Assembly: GCA_949316495.1 (NCBI GenBank)
Contig: OX439012.1
Location: forward strand, 34,089,927 to 34,153,926
Reading direction: 5' to 3'
Origin: Amphiduros pacificus
Lineage: Eukaryota; Annelida; Polychaeta; Phyllodocida; Hesionidae
Length of the DNA: 64,000 bases
Both the position numbers and the translations under genes were made by a program. The notes under the pieces were generated by a model that saw nothing but the letters and a program-made list of their open reading frames with translations, was not told where the DNA came from and ran no database searches. Below, in pieces: positions 22,201 to 33,124 of this stretch (the first letter of the stretch is position 1; each line of letters begins with the position of its first letter).

Positions 22201-23534
22201 GCAGCTACTTCGGTTTTTCAAGCCAAGACTAAGTCTTTAAGTGTCTGACTATGGTAATTTTTTTTAAGATGATTTAATTTTGCAACCAGGAACAATTTGA
22301 TTCAAATATAGTATTATTACCTGGAGAAATAACAATACTGCAGAAAGCTCAAAATGCTTTAAACTATTTTTATATTAAGTATGAAACTTTATTTCAAATA
22401 TCAACTATACATTATAGTAATGACACACAAAAAAAGATTTGCCATCCACATTTCATCCCATGGAAGTATTTCATAATTCTATCACATTTCATCACACAAA
22501 TGTATAACAGTGTTTAATTAGATATTGAAGAGTAGGTTTTTTACTTTTTTATTTCCATTTTGACATAAATTGAGACTCAATCATTTTAATACAATCAACA
22601 AAACCTGAGAACCTTTCATTTCAATTAGTCATTACCATAATTTTGTAGAACGTTTAGGAGTAGATAGACATGCAACGTTTAGGAGTAGATAGACATGCAA
22701 CGGCTCACTGTTCTGGATATCACCTTTTTTAGGTGTCTGATACACTGAATTAAAATTGTTAAATTGTTTACCTTGAAGCTAGTTATGGCACACATAAATG
22801 TCTTATTGATACTTGAGCTTTGAAATAAAAAGGTTATTTATAGATAATCTGTCATGTTTATCATCTTTTCAGCTGTCTGGTGTTCGGAAATAAATCATGA
22901 ATTACAAGCATCATTAAACGCTTTCACATTGAGGTTATTGCATTCGTAATTGTTGTATTGGTCCATGAGGTAAAAGTGATAAATATGTCAGAATACATGG
23001 TCTTGTTCATCTTGTAGAATGTTTTGAATTGTGTTGTGATGGCCATTGGTGTGTATTGTTCCAAAAAATTAAATTACAGAATTGGTGGCAAATAACTTTT
23101 AATTGCTTCAAAGCATCATAAGTTGATAATGGTCTTAACCTTTGTGATTTCAGATTTCTTCAGGACTGGTGGCATTTGGAATGCCATGTGCATTGCTCAC
23201 ACCACCATCTAGATTTGGGACAGTGGCATGTGTATCAAGAGCATTGTCCATTTCTCTGAGAATTAGGTCAAGTCAAGTAATATTTATACCTGAGTGGCCT
23301 CCAAAACAAGATTGATAACTGTGCAGTCCAAGAGGACCTAACCTAACAGGTCCTATTGGATCACATCCTATCATCTTCATATCACTTTTGAGCAGCCTAC
23401 TTCCTTTATTGGTGATGAGTTCATCAAAGGTGATACCATGCAGGATCAAATGTGGATCAAAGGTGGATCAATTGTGTATCAAAGGATGAGATAGCATCCT
23501 TAAAGGACAACTTTTACTTCTCTGATATATTTTG
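19203..23534. other. Gene-free tail of unit 1
   Basis: About 4.3 kb without a convincing gene; the longest open frames are about 60 codons. It includes a SINE fragment (21731-21842), a 26-bp direct duplication ending GACATGCAA at 22650-22701 where unit 2 instead has 365 bp, and short GGTGGATCAAA-type repeats at 23440-23485. Unit 1 also lacks about 340 bp found at 48974-49312. No RNA gene or regulatory site was recognised. Confidence 0.5.
21731..21842 (-). mobile_element. SINE fragment in the unit 1 tail
   Basis: Matches the middle and B-box side of the intact SINE at 38307-38625: CACAGATTTACAAGGACAA, GGGTTAACCCTTTGGCACG, CTCAGCTCATGTGTGAAATT and CTCGGCATGGCC. Both ends are missing and the B box is decayed (GGGATCAAACCC). 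Confidence 0.75.
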
Positions 23535-25073
23535 TAGTTTGGAAGAGCATTATAACACACATTGATCTGTGGGCTCTGTTATTATGACCGCTCAAGGAAA
23601 ACATGATTTTTTAGAGAAAAGTAACTCTTTTAAATGCACATGCTGGAAAAAAAACAATGACGTCATTGTGGGGCAATTACCTACTTGCAGAACTATTTAG
23701 TAAACAAAGAAGGATGTAGCTGAAATAGCGATGCTACTATGTTCTAATAGCAGAAAGTGTTGGATAGAACATGAAAAATGGACATTTTGGTGTAAAAAGC
23801 ATGACAATCGGACCAAAGTTATGACAAAAATTGAAAATGATTGCAGCTCGAGTTGCATGTGCAATAAATCCCCCAAGATGATGTCATAGGCACTAATTGC
23901 AATAGATGATCATAATTTACATAAATTATGGGGTTGCAAGATTAGTTTTAAATGTTGATTTGTGTTTCCATGGTTACTGATATAATTATTTTGTCAATGA
24001 ATTTCAATGTATTTACACATATATGATCATTTAATAATGTAATTTATATAATATATTTTACTAGAAAGTATCTATTTAAATGTAAACAAGTAAGTTTTGC
24101 ATGGGACTTTTAGTTACCCAAATATGTTATTTTATGAGTAGTATTTTCCAAAATATTCATATGTAGGGGAGATGGTTCAGATATGTAGATTTTTACAAAT
24201 TTGGCTTTTTACCTTCAATATGAAAGGAGTTCTCCATTAGCTCCATGGTTTTAGTTTATGCAGGTGTGTCTTTGGTCGAGTTGAACAGTAGGTCAATTTA
24301 TGTAATTGACCTAACTGTAAAAATGTAATTTGGGATTTACCTCTCCTTCCTTTGTTGTCCCCCTCTCATCTATAGAACCCCAAACTCAGATCATGTTACA
24401 ATATTGTTTCATGATGTTATAATTTTCAGCCTTTTTGGTGATTTATCTATTCACTTATTTCATTTGTTCAGAACAACTGTCAAGCCTTCTATGAATGATA
24501 TTTATATTTCCAACAATGCTTGGGTGTTGTCTCTTTATGTGCACATTTCTATCATATTTCCATTTGTTTATATGCCATGGATGTCATTTATGAATTTCAC
24601 ACTTCTTATCTTTGTTTCAAGTAAAGCAGAATTCAATATATTTGATAATTTTTGGATTACATGAGAATATCAAATTTCAATGATATTTAGTGAAAAAATG
24701 TGTTTATGGGTTATCATTATCTTTTAAACAACTAATATGTATTTATTAAACATTTTTCAAGGTTCCTCTATTGGTGAAATATGGCAACACCGATATATAT
24801 TATATTGCACAAGTATTACATAGGTTGAGGACTTTAACTATAGAATAAAATATGTGTTCATGGTATCAATTCTCATTTCTAATTTTGAAATGTGTTTTCT
24901 TTTCTGGAAACTCTTACATGCCATATTTATTGTTTCAAAATTATTCACTATCAGAATTTTAGCTTCTGAAGCCTTTTTAGCAATGTGTTTATGCAAAAAA
25001 GTTGGATTTTTTCATATTTGTCCAATGCCCATTGAAAGTGAATAAAAAATGAATAAAAACAGATTAAGTACTA
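23535..25073. other. Intergenic, upstream of gene A2; no gene seen
   Basis: Unit 2 counterpart of 1-1510. It differs mainly by about 40 extra bases near 23748 (GCAGAAAGTGTTGG) and about 10 fewer near 23813. Confidence 0.5.
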
Positions 25074-25235
25074 GACTGGTTAAGCAGGAATACCAGTCCA
25101 GTTTCAAAAGAAAAATATAGAATACTTCTGTCAGTCAAGGGATAGAAATAATTATAGAAATAGTAGTGTATTTTAAATGTTTATCATGATTGATATTCTC
25201 TTGTTGGGCTCTGAGGGGACCTAGCTGATGAAAAT
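25074..25235 (+). mobile_element. LINE relic 1 (unit 2 copy)
   Basis: Unit 2 counterpart of the 5' UTR fragment at 1511-1672, with the same two blocks and the same downstream SINE fragment. Only a few substitutions separate the copies, so the insertion is older than the unit duplication. Confidence 0.63.
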
Positions 25236-25239
25236 TAAC

Positions 25240-25403
25240 ATGTCCCAGGTCTTTGACATGACAACCCACCTGGTCACATATTTACAAGGACAACAGGTTA
25301 ACCCTATTGGCATAAGCCTCAGCTCATTTTATAAATTTTATCAGGATGTCAATCTTGGCACAGCAGGGTTCGAACCATTGACCTTTGGATCACCACAGAG
25401 GAA
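25240..25403 (-). mobile_element. Old SINE fragment upstream of A2
   Basis: Unit 2 counterpart of the SINE fragment at 1677-1843, showing the same truncation and a few private substitutions. Confidence 0.73.
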
Positions 25404-25738
25404 TATATATATATATATGAAAGTGCAAAACGACTCAAATTCACTATTTTAAAGAAGTGTTCAGAACTGATAACAGATTAGATAAAGACTTAGGTGTGAC
25501 AAGACAAAAAAGACAATAAATCACTTGTGGGTAGAATTGTTGAGTACACATGAAGGTGGATTACTTACTACTGATGGTTCTTCTGGTTGACACTATGTCT
25601 GGATCTCTGATTTACTACATAGTGAAATAAATCAATTTGCTGATTGTAAACCTCATTAATTTTGAACAATTGAGCAAAAATAAATAAAGCATAAATTTAT
25701 CATTAAACTAAACAAAGTGGATGTTTACATCCTTTTGT

Positions 25739-25846
25739 TCAAGGTTAAATGACTTGGACATTTACCTATATAATGTAACATTTGCCACAATCCTTCCACT
25801 AGACATTTTCAAACCATTGACAAGATACCAGCATACTTCAAACAAG
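25739..25846 (+). promoter_or_regulatory. Gene A2 core promoter and noncoding exon 1
   Basis: TCAAGGTTA at 25739-25747 and TATATAA at 25767-25773, then the exon-1 end CTTCAAACAAG at 25846 and donor GTAAGATG. Six extra bases (GGACAT) between the motif and the TATA box are also found in gene B but not in A1 or A3. Transcripts from here must cross the antisense LINE before the coding exon at 32615. Confidence 0.66.
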
Positions 25847-25925
25847 GTAAGATGTGGCTGATTATCTCTTGCCATTTTGCTCTTGCCAATTGCACATGTC
25901 TTCTACATCTACATCTATAAGTTTA

Positions 25926-26050
25926 CTCGGCAAAAATAATTGGCATCCCGCTGATAAGGCAAGGTTGCACTAAGGGGTGCAGCTGGTACACACCAGCTGC
26001 TTGTCGTCAACCTTTATACTCTGGCAAGCGGGTTCCTGTAGGATGCCGAG
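25926..26050. repeat. Foldback element in intron of A2
   Basis: Unit 2 copy of the 125-bp inverted repeat at 2353-2477, with CTCGGCA and TGCCGAG ends and the centre GCAGCTGGT/ACCAGCTGC unchanged. Confidence 0.65.
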
Positions 26051-26810
26051 CGACCTGGTTCCAATGTAATTAATTTAAGGGGAAGATTATTCCAGTCTTG
26101 CCAGGACATTGTTTTAAGATGATCACTAATGTTACCTCTTATTCTAATTCTGGGACAAATTCTCTACATTTGTCAAGAGGATACCATATCTATACGGAAA
26201 ACACTAAATTGAACCGATTAAAATAAACTTGTTCCGTCTCTTATAAAAAGTTTCTGGATTAAGTAAAAGTTCTTTTCAATGAACACGTGGTATCCTGAGT
26301 TGACTTTAATGTCAGGAAGTGGATTTCTTTACCTTAATAAGACATTATCTTGTAAATAGACATTAATGTACCATATTGAAAAATTTAAAAGTCAGATATC
26401 TACTAGACAATTCTTACGCATGTGAGTACAGTGACAGGAACACTGATCTCTCAAGTTGGTTCTGGTGGAAGTATGAATGAATGAATGAATGAATGGTTGC
26501 TTAGAGGCACATCAACCACTAAGGTTATTTAGTGCCTAAAAATGGTAAAAATGAATGAATGAATGGTTTCACATTGACACAATAAAGTGCCAAAACAGTA
26601 AAAATAGAAACGTAATATTGACTAGAAACAAAATGTAAATGTTAATACAATATGTAGATAACACAAGAATTTATCAACTGTGAACAGCATTTATATAATA
26701 TCAATCAAATATAATAAATATGTATAATTTGTTTAAAAGACTTTATCAGTATGATGTTTTGCAGTTCTTGATAAATAAGTCAATGACATAAATAAACAAA
26801 AGCTCTGCCC

Positions 26811-29800
26811 TTAAAACTGATTATAAAGTCCTATGTGAGTTAAAAACGATACTATCACAGAAGTATCTACAGTATCAAATAACGTATGTAAATCTTGTAC
26901 ATTAAAATATTGAGTTCGTATAATATCAAAATCGATACACTCAATTAAAATATGTTTAATAGTCAAAGCCCTTTGACAACCAATACATTCCGGTTGATCT
27001 TCACCTTTAAGCAGATAACAGTGCGTCAAATGACTATGTCCTATTCTTATACGTGATAAAACAGACTCTTCTCTTCGGTTAATTCTAATAGCACCTTTGG
27101 TTTTACCTAAAACAGGCTTAATTTCGTGTAGTTTATTAAAAATAGCTTCATTCCATCGCAATTGCCATTTAGAACGTAAAAAAACAGTAATATATTTTTT
27201 AAACTCTGTATAAGGTAAAAGCATATCTATTGGGCGCTTATCCAATGCTGCTTTGGCAGCTTGGTCAGCAGCCTCATTTCCAAGGATTCCAATATGACTG
27301 GGAATCCAGTAAAAACGAATCTCTTTATTTTCCTCAGTACAGAGTTTATGATACCGTTCAAGGATATTTAAAATAAAAGGATTTTTCCAATCCTTGGCTT
27401 TCAATGCTTGTAAACAAGACAAAGAATCAGAAAATATTAAAAATTTTCGATGTGGAGAAGTCTCTACATGATCTAAAGCAAGGTATAAAGCATGAAGTTC
27501 TGCAGAATAAATAGACGATTTATTTGGCAGACGTTCTGAATAAATATGATTGCCCTTAACAGCAGCTGCAGCAGCCTTGTCATCATCAAATGATCCATCA
27601 GTGTATATACACTGATATCCAGTGAAAACAGATTTTATTTCATTATATCTATTTATATACAGGGATGGATCGGTTGAGTATTTCTTTAATTCTGACATGG
27701 CTACATTAATATTTAAAGATTCGTAGGTCCATGGAGGTGTTTCTGGATATTGAAATTTAGCTATTTGATTTGGATTTAAATTTAAAGATTGTAAAGATTC
27801 TTTGATGCGAATGCCAAAAGTTGGTATTGTATTAGATTTACTTTCAAAAAGGTCAACATAGTTTGGATTAAATATAGTATCATGTGCAGGATTGTCTGGA
27901 CAAGCTGCAATTTTTGCAGCATACTGAAGGGCAAGCTTTTCTCTTCTTAAATCAAGAGGCAGCTCATCTGCCTCAACTGCCAAGCTATCTGCAGGCGATG
28001 TACGAAATGCACCAAGGCAAAGTCGTAAACCTTGATTTTGTATAGGATCAAGCATTTTAATATAAGATGGACGTGCTGATCCATATATCATACATCCACA
28101 ATCAAGCTTAGAACGTACAAGCGCTCTGTAAAATTGCAATAAAATATTACGGTCCCCTCCCCAATCGGTATGGGCAAGAACCCGTAATAAATCCAATGCC
28201 TTCTGGCATTTCTTTTTAACGTATTTAATGTGAGGAATAAAAGATAATTTCCTGTCAAAAATAAGTCCTAGAAACTTGGTTTCTTCGACAACAGGTATCC
28301 GAGTTTGGCCTAAATAAAGATCAGGATCTGGGTGAACCTTCCATTTTTTACAAAAGTGCATACACACAGTTTTCTTTAAAGAAAACTTAAATCCGTTATG
28401 ATCAGCCCATTCTTGTAATCTATTTAAATGTTGTTGGAGCTGTCGTTCTATTGTATGCATGCTTGTGGACCTGTAGCTTAAGTTGAAATCATCAACAAAA
28501 AGTGAGCAATCTGCTCCAGGCCTCATACAATCAACAATGCTGTTAATTTTAATAATAAAAAGGGTGACTGATAATATACTTCCCTGTGGAACACCCATTT
28601 CCTGATCAAAAGCATCAGAAAGTGATGAACCAACTCGGACCCTGAAATGTCTATTTGACAAAAAATTTTGAATAAAAAGGGGTAAACGACCCCTTAATCC
28701 CATATCATATAAATCGCTCATTATTCCAAATTTCCATGTAGTATCGTACGCTTTCTCTAAATCAAAGAAAATGCTAACCACATGCTCACCTTTTAAAAAA
28801 CCCTCTCTTATAAATGTCTCTAAACGTACCAGGTGGTCAATGGTACTTCGAGTTTTTCTAAAGCCACTCTGTGCAACAGAAATAAAAGCTGCAGTTTCTA
28901 AAAACCAAACTAAACGTTCATTAATCATTCGCTCCATTGTTTTACAGATACAACTGGTTAAAGAAATGGGGCGATAATTATTTGAATCTGAGGAGTCTTT
29001 GCCAGGCTTAGGAATGGGAATAATAGTGGCTTCACTCCATGAAGGAGGAAAATCACCACTTTCCCAAATGTTATTAAAAATATTTAAAAGATGCCCAAGT
29101 GATTGATCAGGGAGGTGTTTAAGGATTTGGTAGTGAATTTGATCAGGCCCAGGAGCGGTATCATGAGATTTATCCAAAGCAAGTTTCAAATCTTCTATTG
29201 TAAATGATTTATTATATTCTTCCAAGTTATGGGATATAAAATTTAGTTGGTTTCTTTCTTTTCTATTTTTTATTTGTTGAAATTTTGCAGAATAATTATT
29301 GGATGAGGAATTCTTAGAAATTGTTTGACCTATTGTGTTACCTATTTCAGTGGGATTTGTAATTAATTGGCCATTATGAGTTAGATGTTTGATCCTTGCT
29401 CCACCTCCCTTCCCCGAAATTTTACGCACCATATCCCAGCATTTTTTAATCGGTGTACGCGTATTTAATTTGGAAACATAATCCTTCCAACTTTTTCTCT
29501 TGCTTATTTTGATAATATAACGGGCTTTAGCTCTTTTTACTCGAAATTGGTGCAAATTATATTGAGTTGGCTGTCGATTAAATTTTTTCAGAGCTTTTTT
29601 GCGCTCCTTGACAGCTTTTTTGCACTCATCATTAAAACAGGGTTTTTCTTTAATTTTAGAATTTGGCTTTGATTTGGGAATACACCCATCAGCAATATCA
29701 TACAATGTATCTGTAAAAACTTGAAGAGGATCATCTACATTGTTAAAAAGTTCTGGAGTTATTTTATTAAAACAGGATGTTTGAAATTTTGCCCAATCGG

Positions 29801-30548
29801 CTTTATGAAATTTCCACTTGGGGATTCGTTCGTCTGGTGGAGGAAAATGGTTATTTAAAATAATGGGATAATGATCACTACCCCATTGATCTTCCTCTAC
29901 TTCCCAGGAATAGTCTAAAAATAAATTTGGAGTGCACATGGAGAGATCTATTGATGTTAAAGAGCCTGTAGCAGGATGTAAATATGTTGGGGAGTCGTCA
30001 TTCCAAAGGCACAAACTATTATTATTTAAAAAATCTTCTATTATACGTCCTTTGGCATCAGTATTATTTCTGCCACCCCAAAGATAGTTGTGTGCATTAA
30101 AGTCACCAACTAACATATATGGCTGTGGCAGCTGGGTTATCAAATTATTTAAATCTGTAATATTAACTGGCTCACTAGGCGGTAAATATATTGAACATAT
30201 AGTTAATGTATTATGCAGGTTAACCCTGACTGCAGAAGCTTGTAAATTAGTATTTAATGTTACTTTACTTTGTGGTATACAGGATTTAACAAAAACAGAA
30301 ACTCCGCCATGTGCTCGGTCCATTGCATCTATTGAACCAACTTTATTATAAGGTACATACCCCTTAAATGTTGTGGAATTATCTTTGAATTTAGTTTCTT
30401 GTAAACAAATCACAGATGCGTTATATTTTTGGGCTAATAACTCCAGTTCTGGCCTGTTTGCCTCGAATCCTCTACAGTTCCATTGTATGATACTACTGAT
30501 AGCCATATTAAAAATAATGAGGATAAATATAGGATTTAACATAATCAT
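26811..30548 (-). CDS. LINE ORF2: endonuclease, reverse transcriptase, RNase H
   Basis: A 1,245-residue polyprotein. The APE-type endonuclease covers about 15-235, with IQWNCRG, LQETKF (near 49), GDFNAHNYLWG (near 146) and SDHYPI (near 224). The RT covers about 440-760, with PGPDQIHYQIL, NNYRPISLTSCICK, QSGFRKTRSTIDHL, FFDLEKAYDTTW, MGVPQGSILS and the catalytic box FVDDF (near 684; Val where Ala is usual). The RNase H covers about 975-1100, with YTDGSF, SAELHAL, FSDSL and GILGNEAADQAA supplying the D-E-D-D set. A C-terminal C-x2-C-H-C cluster is near 1185. These parts carry out nicking and target-primed reverse transcription. The start ATG overlaps the ORF1 stop (ATGA, 30545-30548), which favours stop-and-restart translation; Met15 (MAISS) is an alternative start. 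Confidence 0.93.
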   Translation of the reverse strand: MIMLNPIFILIIFNMAISSIIQWNCRGFEANRPELELLAQKYNASVICLQETKFKDNSTTFKGYVPYNKVGSIDAMDRAHGGVSVFVKSCIPQSKVTLNTNLQASAVRVNLHNTLTICSIYLPPSEPVNITDLNNLITQLPQPYMLVGDFNAHNYLWGGRNNTDAKGRIIEDFLNNNSLCLWNDDSPTYLHPATGSLTSIDLSMCTPNLFLDYSWEVEEDQWGSDHYPIILNNHFPPPDERIPKWKFHKADWAKFQTSCFNKITPELFNNVDDPLQVFTDTLYDIADGCIPKSKPNSKIKEKPCFNDECKKAVKERKKALKKFNRQPTQYNLHQFRVKRAKARYIIKISKRKSWKDYVSKLNTRTPIKKCWDMVRKISGKGGGARIKHLTHNGQLITNPTEIGNTIGQTISKNSSSNNYSAKFQQIKNRKERNQLNFISHNLEEYNKSFTIEDLKLALDKSHDTAPGPDQIHYQILKHLPDQSLGHLLNIFNNIWESGDFPPSWSEATIIPIPKPGKDSSDSNNYRPISLTSCICKTMERMINERLVWFLETAAFISVAQSGFRKTRSTIDHLVRLETFIREGFLKGEHVVSIFFDLEKAYDTTWKFGIMSDLYDMGLRGRLPLFIQNFLSNRHFRVRVGSSLSDAFDQEMGVPQGSILSVTLFIIKINSIVDCMRPGADCSLFVDDFNLSYRSTSMHTIERQLQQHLNRLQEWADHNGFKFSLKKTVCMHFCKKWKVHPDPDLYLGQTRIPVVEETKFLGLIFDRKLSFIPHIKYVKKKCQKALDLLRVLAHTDWGGDRNILLQFYRALVRSKLDCGCMIYGSARPSYIKMLDPIQNQGLRLCLGAFRTSPADSLAVEADELPLDLRREKLALQYAAKIAACPDNPAHDTIFNPNYVDLFESKSNTIPTFGIRIKESLQSLNLNPNQIAKFQYPETPPWTYESLNINVAMSELKKYSTDPSLYINRYNEIKSVFTGYQCIYTDGSFDDDKAAAAAVKGNHIYSERLPNKSSIYSAELHALYLALDHVETSPHRKFLIFSDSLSCLQALKAKDWKNPFILNILERYHKLCTEENKEIRFYWIPSHIGILGNEAADQAAKAALDKRPIDMLLPYTEFKKYITVFLRSKWQLRWNEAIFNKLHEIKPVLGKTKGAIRINRREESVLSRIRIGHSHLTHCYLLKGEDQPECIGCQRALTIKHILIECIDFDIIRTQYFNVQDLHTLFDTVDTSVIVSFLTHIGLYNQF

Positions 30549-31762
30549 TTAAGTTTATGATTATGTTTTGAGTGAACAGGTGTAAAATTTATATCGGAAG
30601 GATCACCTGTGTCCATCCTTTCTAAGGATTTAGTTCTATTTATTTTAGTTTTGCTTTGATCTTTGATTTCTTTTTTGTCTGATTTCTTAACTGGTCTGTT
30701 GCTATTTACATTTTTATTGGATGATGTGGAGGGAGTTTGTGAAGAGGTTTTAGTGGATTGAACTGTTGGTATATTTATTACTGGGGTAGTGGGTGTTTGG
30801 GTTTGAGTGGATGTTCCTGAAGATTTGGAGGTATTTGAAAAATAGGAATAATTCTTTTCATTGATTGGCCAGGTTATTTCTGTCTGTATTGCTATTGTTT
30901 TTGTCTCTTTGGTTTTTAAGGTGCTAGCATAAGATGTTTTGGAATTGTTAAAACTTTCTACACGTTTACGTGCCTCAGGAAAAGAAATGTTCTCAGTGTG
31001 ACGTATTCGCTGAATTTCCTTTTCTTTTAAAAAGGAAGGACAATTCCGCGAATACGATGCGTGATTGCCTTGGCAATTCACACATTTCATGGTTTCCGAA
31101 GAACACTCTTCTCCACTATGCTGGGCTGTACATTTTGGGCAAGTTAGATTTCCTTTGCATCGATCAGATCCATGTCCATACCTCTGACACTTGAAGCAGC
31201 GCAGAGGATTTGGGATAAAAACATCAACTCGGACGTTTAAATATCCAACTTTAATAGATGTTGGAAGCTGCGCTGCTTCAAATGTCAGAATGAATGTGTT
31301 AATTGGAATTTTGGCTCCATCCTTCTTAATAAAAATTCGTTTGCATTGGACAACATCTTGATCTTTTAATTCTTCCACTATTTCCTCTTCAGAAACTCCC
31401 ACCAGATCTGGGCATCTTATCACTCCTTTTTTGTTATTGAGGGTCTTATGAGCTGTTATCAAAACTGGAACTGTGGCCAACATTCTGCATCTTAAAAGAT
31501 TGTCCGCATGGCTTTTCCGCTCAACTTCAATTAATAAACGCGTTCCCATCTTTTTAACTGTTTTCGGCACCCCGGCAATGCCTTGTATCCCCTTTGCAAT
31601 TGCAAAGGGGGACATTTTTGCCAGAGTATGTTCAGCATCGGAACTTTCCGCAATTAAAAATCTCGGCCATTTTTCTGTTTTATTTGAATCGTCATCACTG
31701 TCTATGTCATTCCTAGGTCGTTTTTGTTTGTTTTGCGCCATGTGTGTTATTTTATATTTCAT
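30545..31762 (-). CDS. LINE ORF1: gag-like RNA-binding protein
   Basis: A 405-residue protein with a charged N-terminus (KRPRNDIDSDDD), a central region of likely RRM-like fold, and three zinc knuckles at about 190-245: CFKCQRYGHGSDRC, CPKCTAQHSGEEC and CVNCQGNHASYSRNC. A Ser/Thr/Lys-rich tail follows, ending HNHKLK. In I-type LINEs this protein coats the element RNA. Its TGA overlaps the ORF2 ATG by one base step (ATGA). Fragments of the same protein are recognisable in LINE relics 2, 3 and 4, which fixes their family. Confidence 0.92.
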   Translation of the reverse strand: MKYKITHMAQNKQKRPRNDIDSDDDSNKTEKWPRFLIAESSDAEHTLAKMSPFAIAKGIQGIAGVPKTVKKMGTRLLIEVERKSHADNLLRCRMLATVPVLITAHKTLNNKKGVIRCPDLVGVSEEEIVEELKDQDVVQCKRIFIKKDGAKIPINTFILTFEAAQLPTSIKVGYLNVRVDVFIPNPLRCFKCQRYGHGSDRCKGNLTCPKCTAQHSGEECSSETMKCVNCQGNHASYSRNCPSFLKEKEIQRIRHTENISFPEARKRVESFNNSKTSYASTLKTKETKTIAIQTEITWPINEKNYSYFSNTSKSSGTSTQTQTPTTPVINIPTVQSTKTSSQTPSTSSNKNVNSNRPVKKSDKKEIKDQSKTKINRTKSLERMDTGDPSDINFTPVHSKHNHKLK

Positions 31763-32624
31763 CAGTTAGGTCCCCTACCCACCACGGAGCCCAACAAGGG
31801 GACGCCTTTCTGGGCCGGTAACTCCAAGCCCTGACGCCATGAGGATACCCAACATGACATACTCTTAGAATAAAAACTCCACCCTTTCGGATTTTATTTA
31901 TATCCCTCGATTGACCCAATCAGCAGTAATCTCCTTTCAAGAAATATTTATCAAAAATTTATCAATTGTTCCTAAATTTCAAACATTAAAATTGTCATAA
32001 ATAAAAATCAAATAGCCAGAATATATTAAAGGAAATATACCACAAGCCGGTTAAATCAGATCCAGGCCTAATCTGATCTGCCTGTCTGGTGAACATTTGG
32101 ATCCAAGACAGGCGTGTTGCAACTGGACCGGTATTACTGCCAAACCAGCCCAGTGCTCAGCCCGTCAGGATTCCATATCCTCCCCGACACAGGTTGCATC
32201 CCACGGCAAACAGGACGCCCCTTTAGTCGCCTTTTACGACATGCTGGGGGGCAGTGGGGCTATTCTTTAATCCCCGCACCCACAGGGGAGGGAAGTATGA
32301 GAAAATTCTAAAAACACATTAACCTCATAAAATGTTAATACTTAATACTACATTGAAAAAACTACATCGAATAGAGAAATGTACTATATATTGAAGACGA
32401 TATAGATACAAAAATAGATCACGTTAAACATTGTAAAGGACAATATGTTTTATATATCGAAAGTTCACAGTTCAGAGTTGAAACCAATATGATTAATGTA
32501 CCTTACACAAAATATTATTGATTTGACTTAAAATATGATTTGCTGAAAATGATCTGCTCATTCGAAAAAAAATATATATATATAAAAGTTAATATGTATA
32601 TTGGATATTTCTAGAAAAGCAATT

Positions 32625-33047
32625 ATGACAGAGCCACCTCAAACTCCTGAACAACAAAAGACCTATGGACCACCACCTGATGCTATTACGAGAGGAAATA
32701 ATCAAGGCCTTGAGGTTTGGTGTGCTGTGGCAAATACAAACTGGGGTAAGATTCCAGGCAAAGCTAAACCTGGAGGTGATTGCTGGTATGGATATGACCA
32801 TCGAGAATACACTACAAGAGATTACAAATGGATCGAGTCTAGCACTCCATTGAAAAGGGTTTGGAACACAGGCTCTACTCCTACTGGAGCAATGGCTGTT
32901 GGAAGGCAACCAGATGGAGTCTACTATGCAGCAATAGCTGAAAGCGAATTTGGTACAGTTCCAGGAAAGGCAAGAGGTGGCCTTTGCAATTTTACTAATG
33001 CCGGAAATGAATTTTCAACTGAGCGGTTTTACTGGATCTGCCAATAG
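32625..33047 (+). CDS. DM9-repeat (DUF3421) lectin-like protein A2
   Basis: A 140-residue two-repeat DM9 protein. Relative to A1 it has Thr for Ala at position 7 (PPQTPEQQ), Tyr for His at 137 (FYWICQ) and the standard Cys at 139; about four further differences are silent. The coding exon starts at 32615 after TTTCTAG, ten bases before the ATG. Exon 1 ends at 25846, so the intron is 6,768 bp, nearly all of it the antisense LINE. Splice signals and coding sequence are intact, but the LINE could lower or truncate A2 transcripts. AATAAA sites follow at about 33122 and 33290. Confidence 0.85.
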   Translation: MTEPPQTPEQQKTYGPPPDAITRGNNQGLEVWCAVANTNWGKIPGKAKPGGDCWYGYDHREYTTRDYKWIESSTPLKRVWNTGSTPTGAMAVGRQPDGVYYAAIAESEFGTVPGKARGGLCNFTNAGNEFSTERFYWICQ

Positions 33048-33124
33048 TAGGGTCAGCAATAGCCAGCTATGAATTTAGAAAACATTAAGTTGACTATTGT
33101 AATAGGCATAGTGATAGTTTTGAA

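Larger units (their letters stand above)
26477..32290 (-). mobile_element. Full-length LINE (I superfamily, Nimb-like), apparently intact, in intron of A2
   Basis: A 5,814-bp insertion flanked by GGAAGTATGA on both sides (26467-26476 and 32291-32300); units 1 and 3 have the empty site at 2898 and 55235. It is read on the minus strand: 5' UTR 32290-31763, ORF1 (gag-like, zinc knuckles), ORF2 (endonuclease, RT, RNase H), a 3' UTR of about 330 bp, and a tail of (CATT)n repeats. Both frames are open throughout. The 5' UTR has the GTCGCCTTTTACGAC hairpin motif seen near the 5' ends of many molluscan LINEs. It is antisense to gene A2 and expands that intron from 1.1 to 6.8 kb. Intact frames, full length and clean target duplications suggest a young, possibly active copy. 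The Nimb versus I clade choice would need a tree. Confidence 0.93.
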
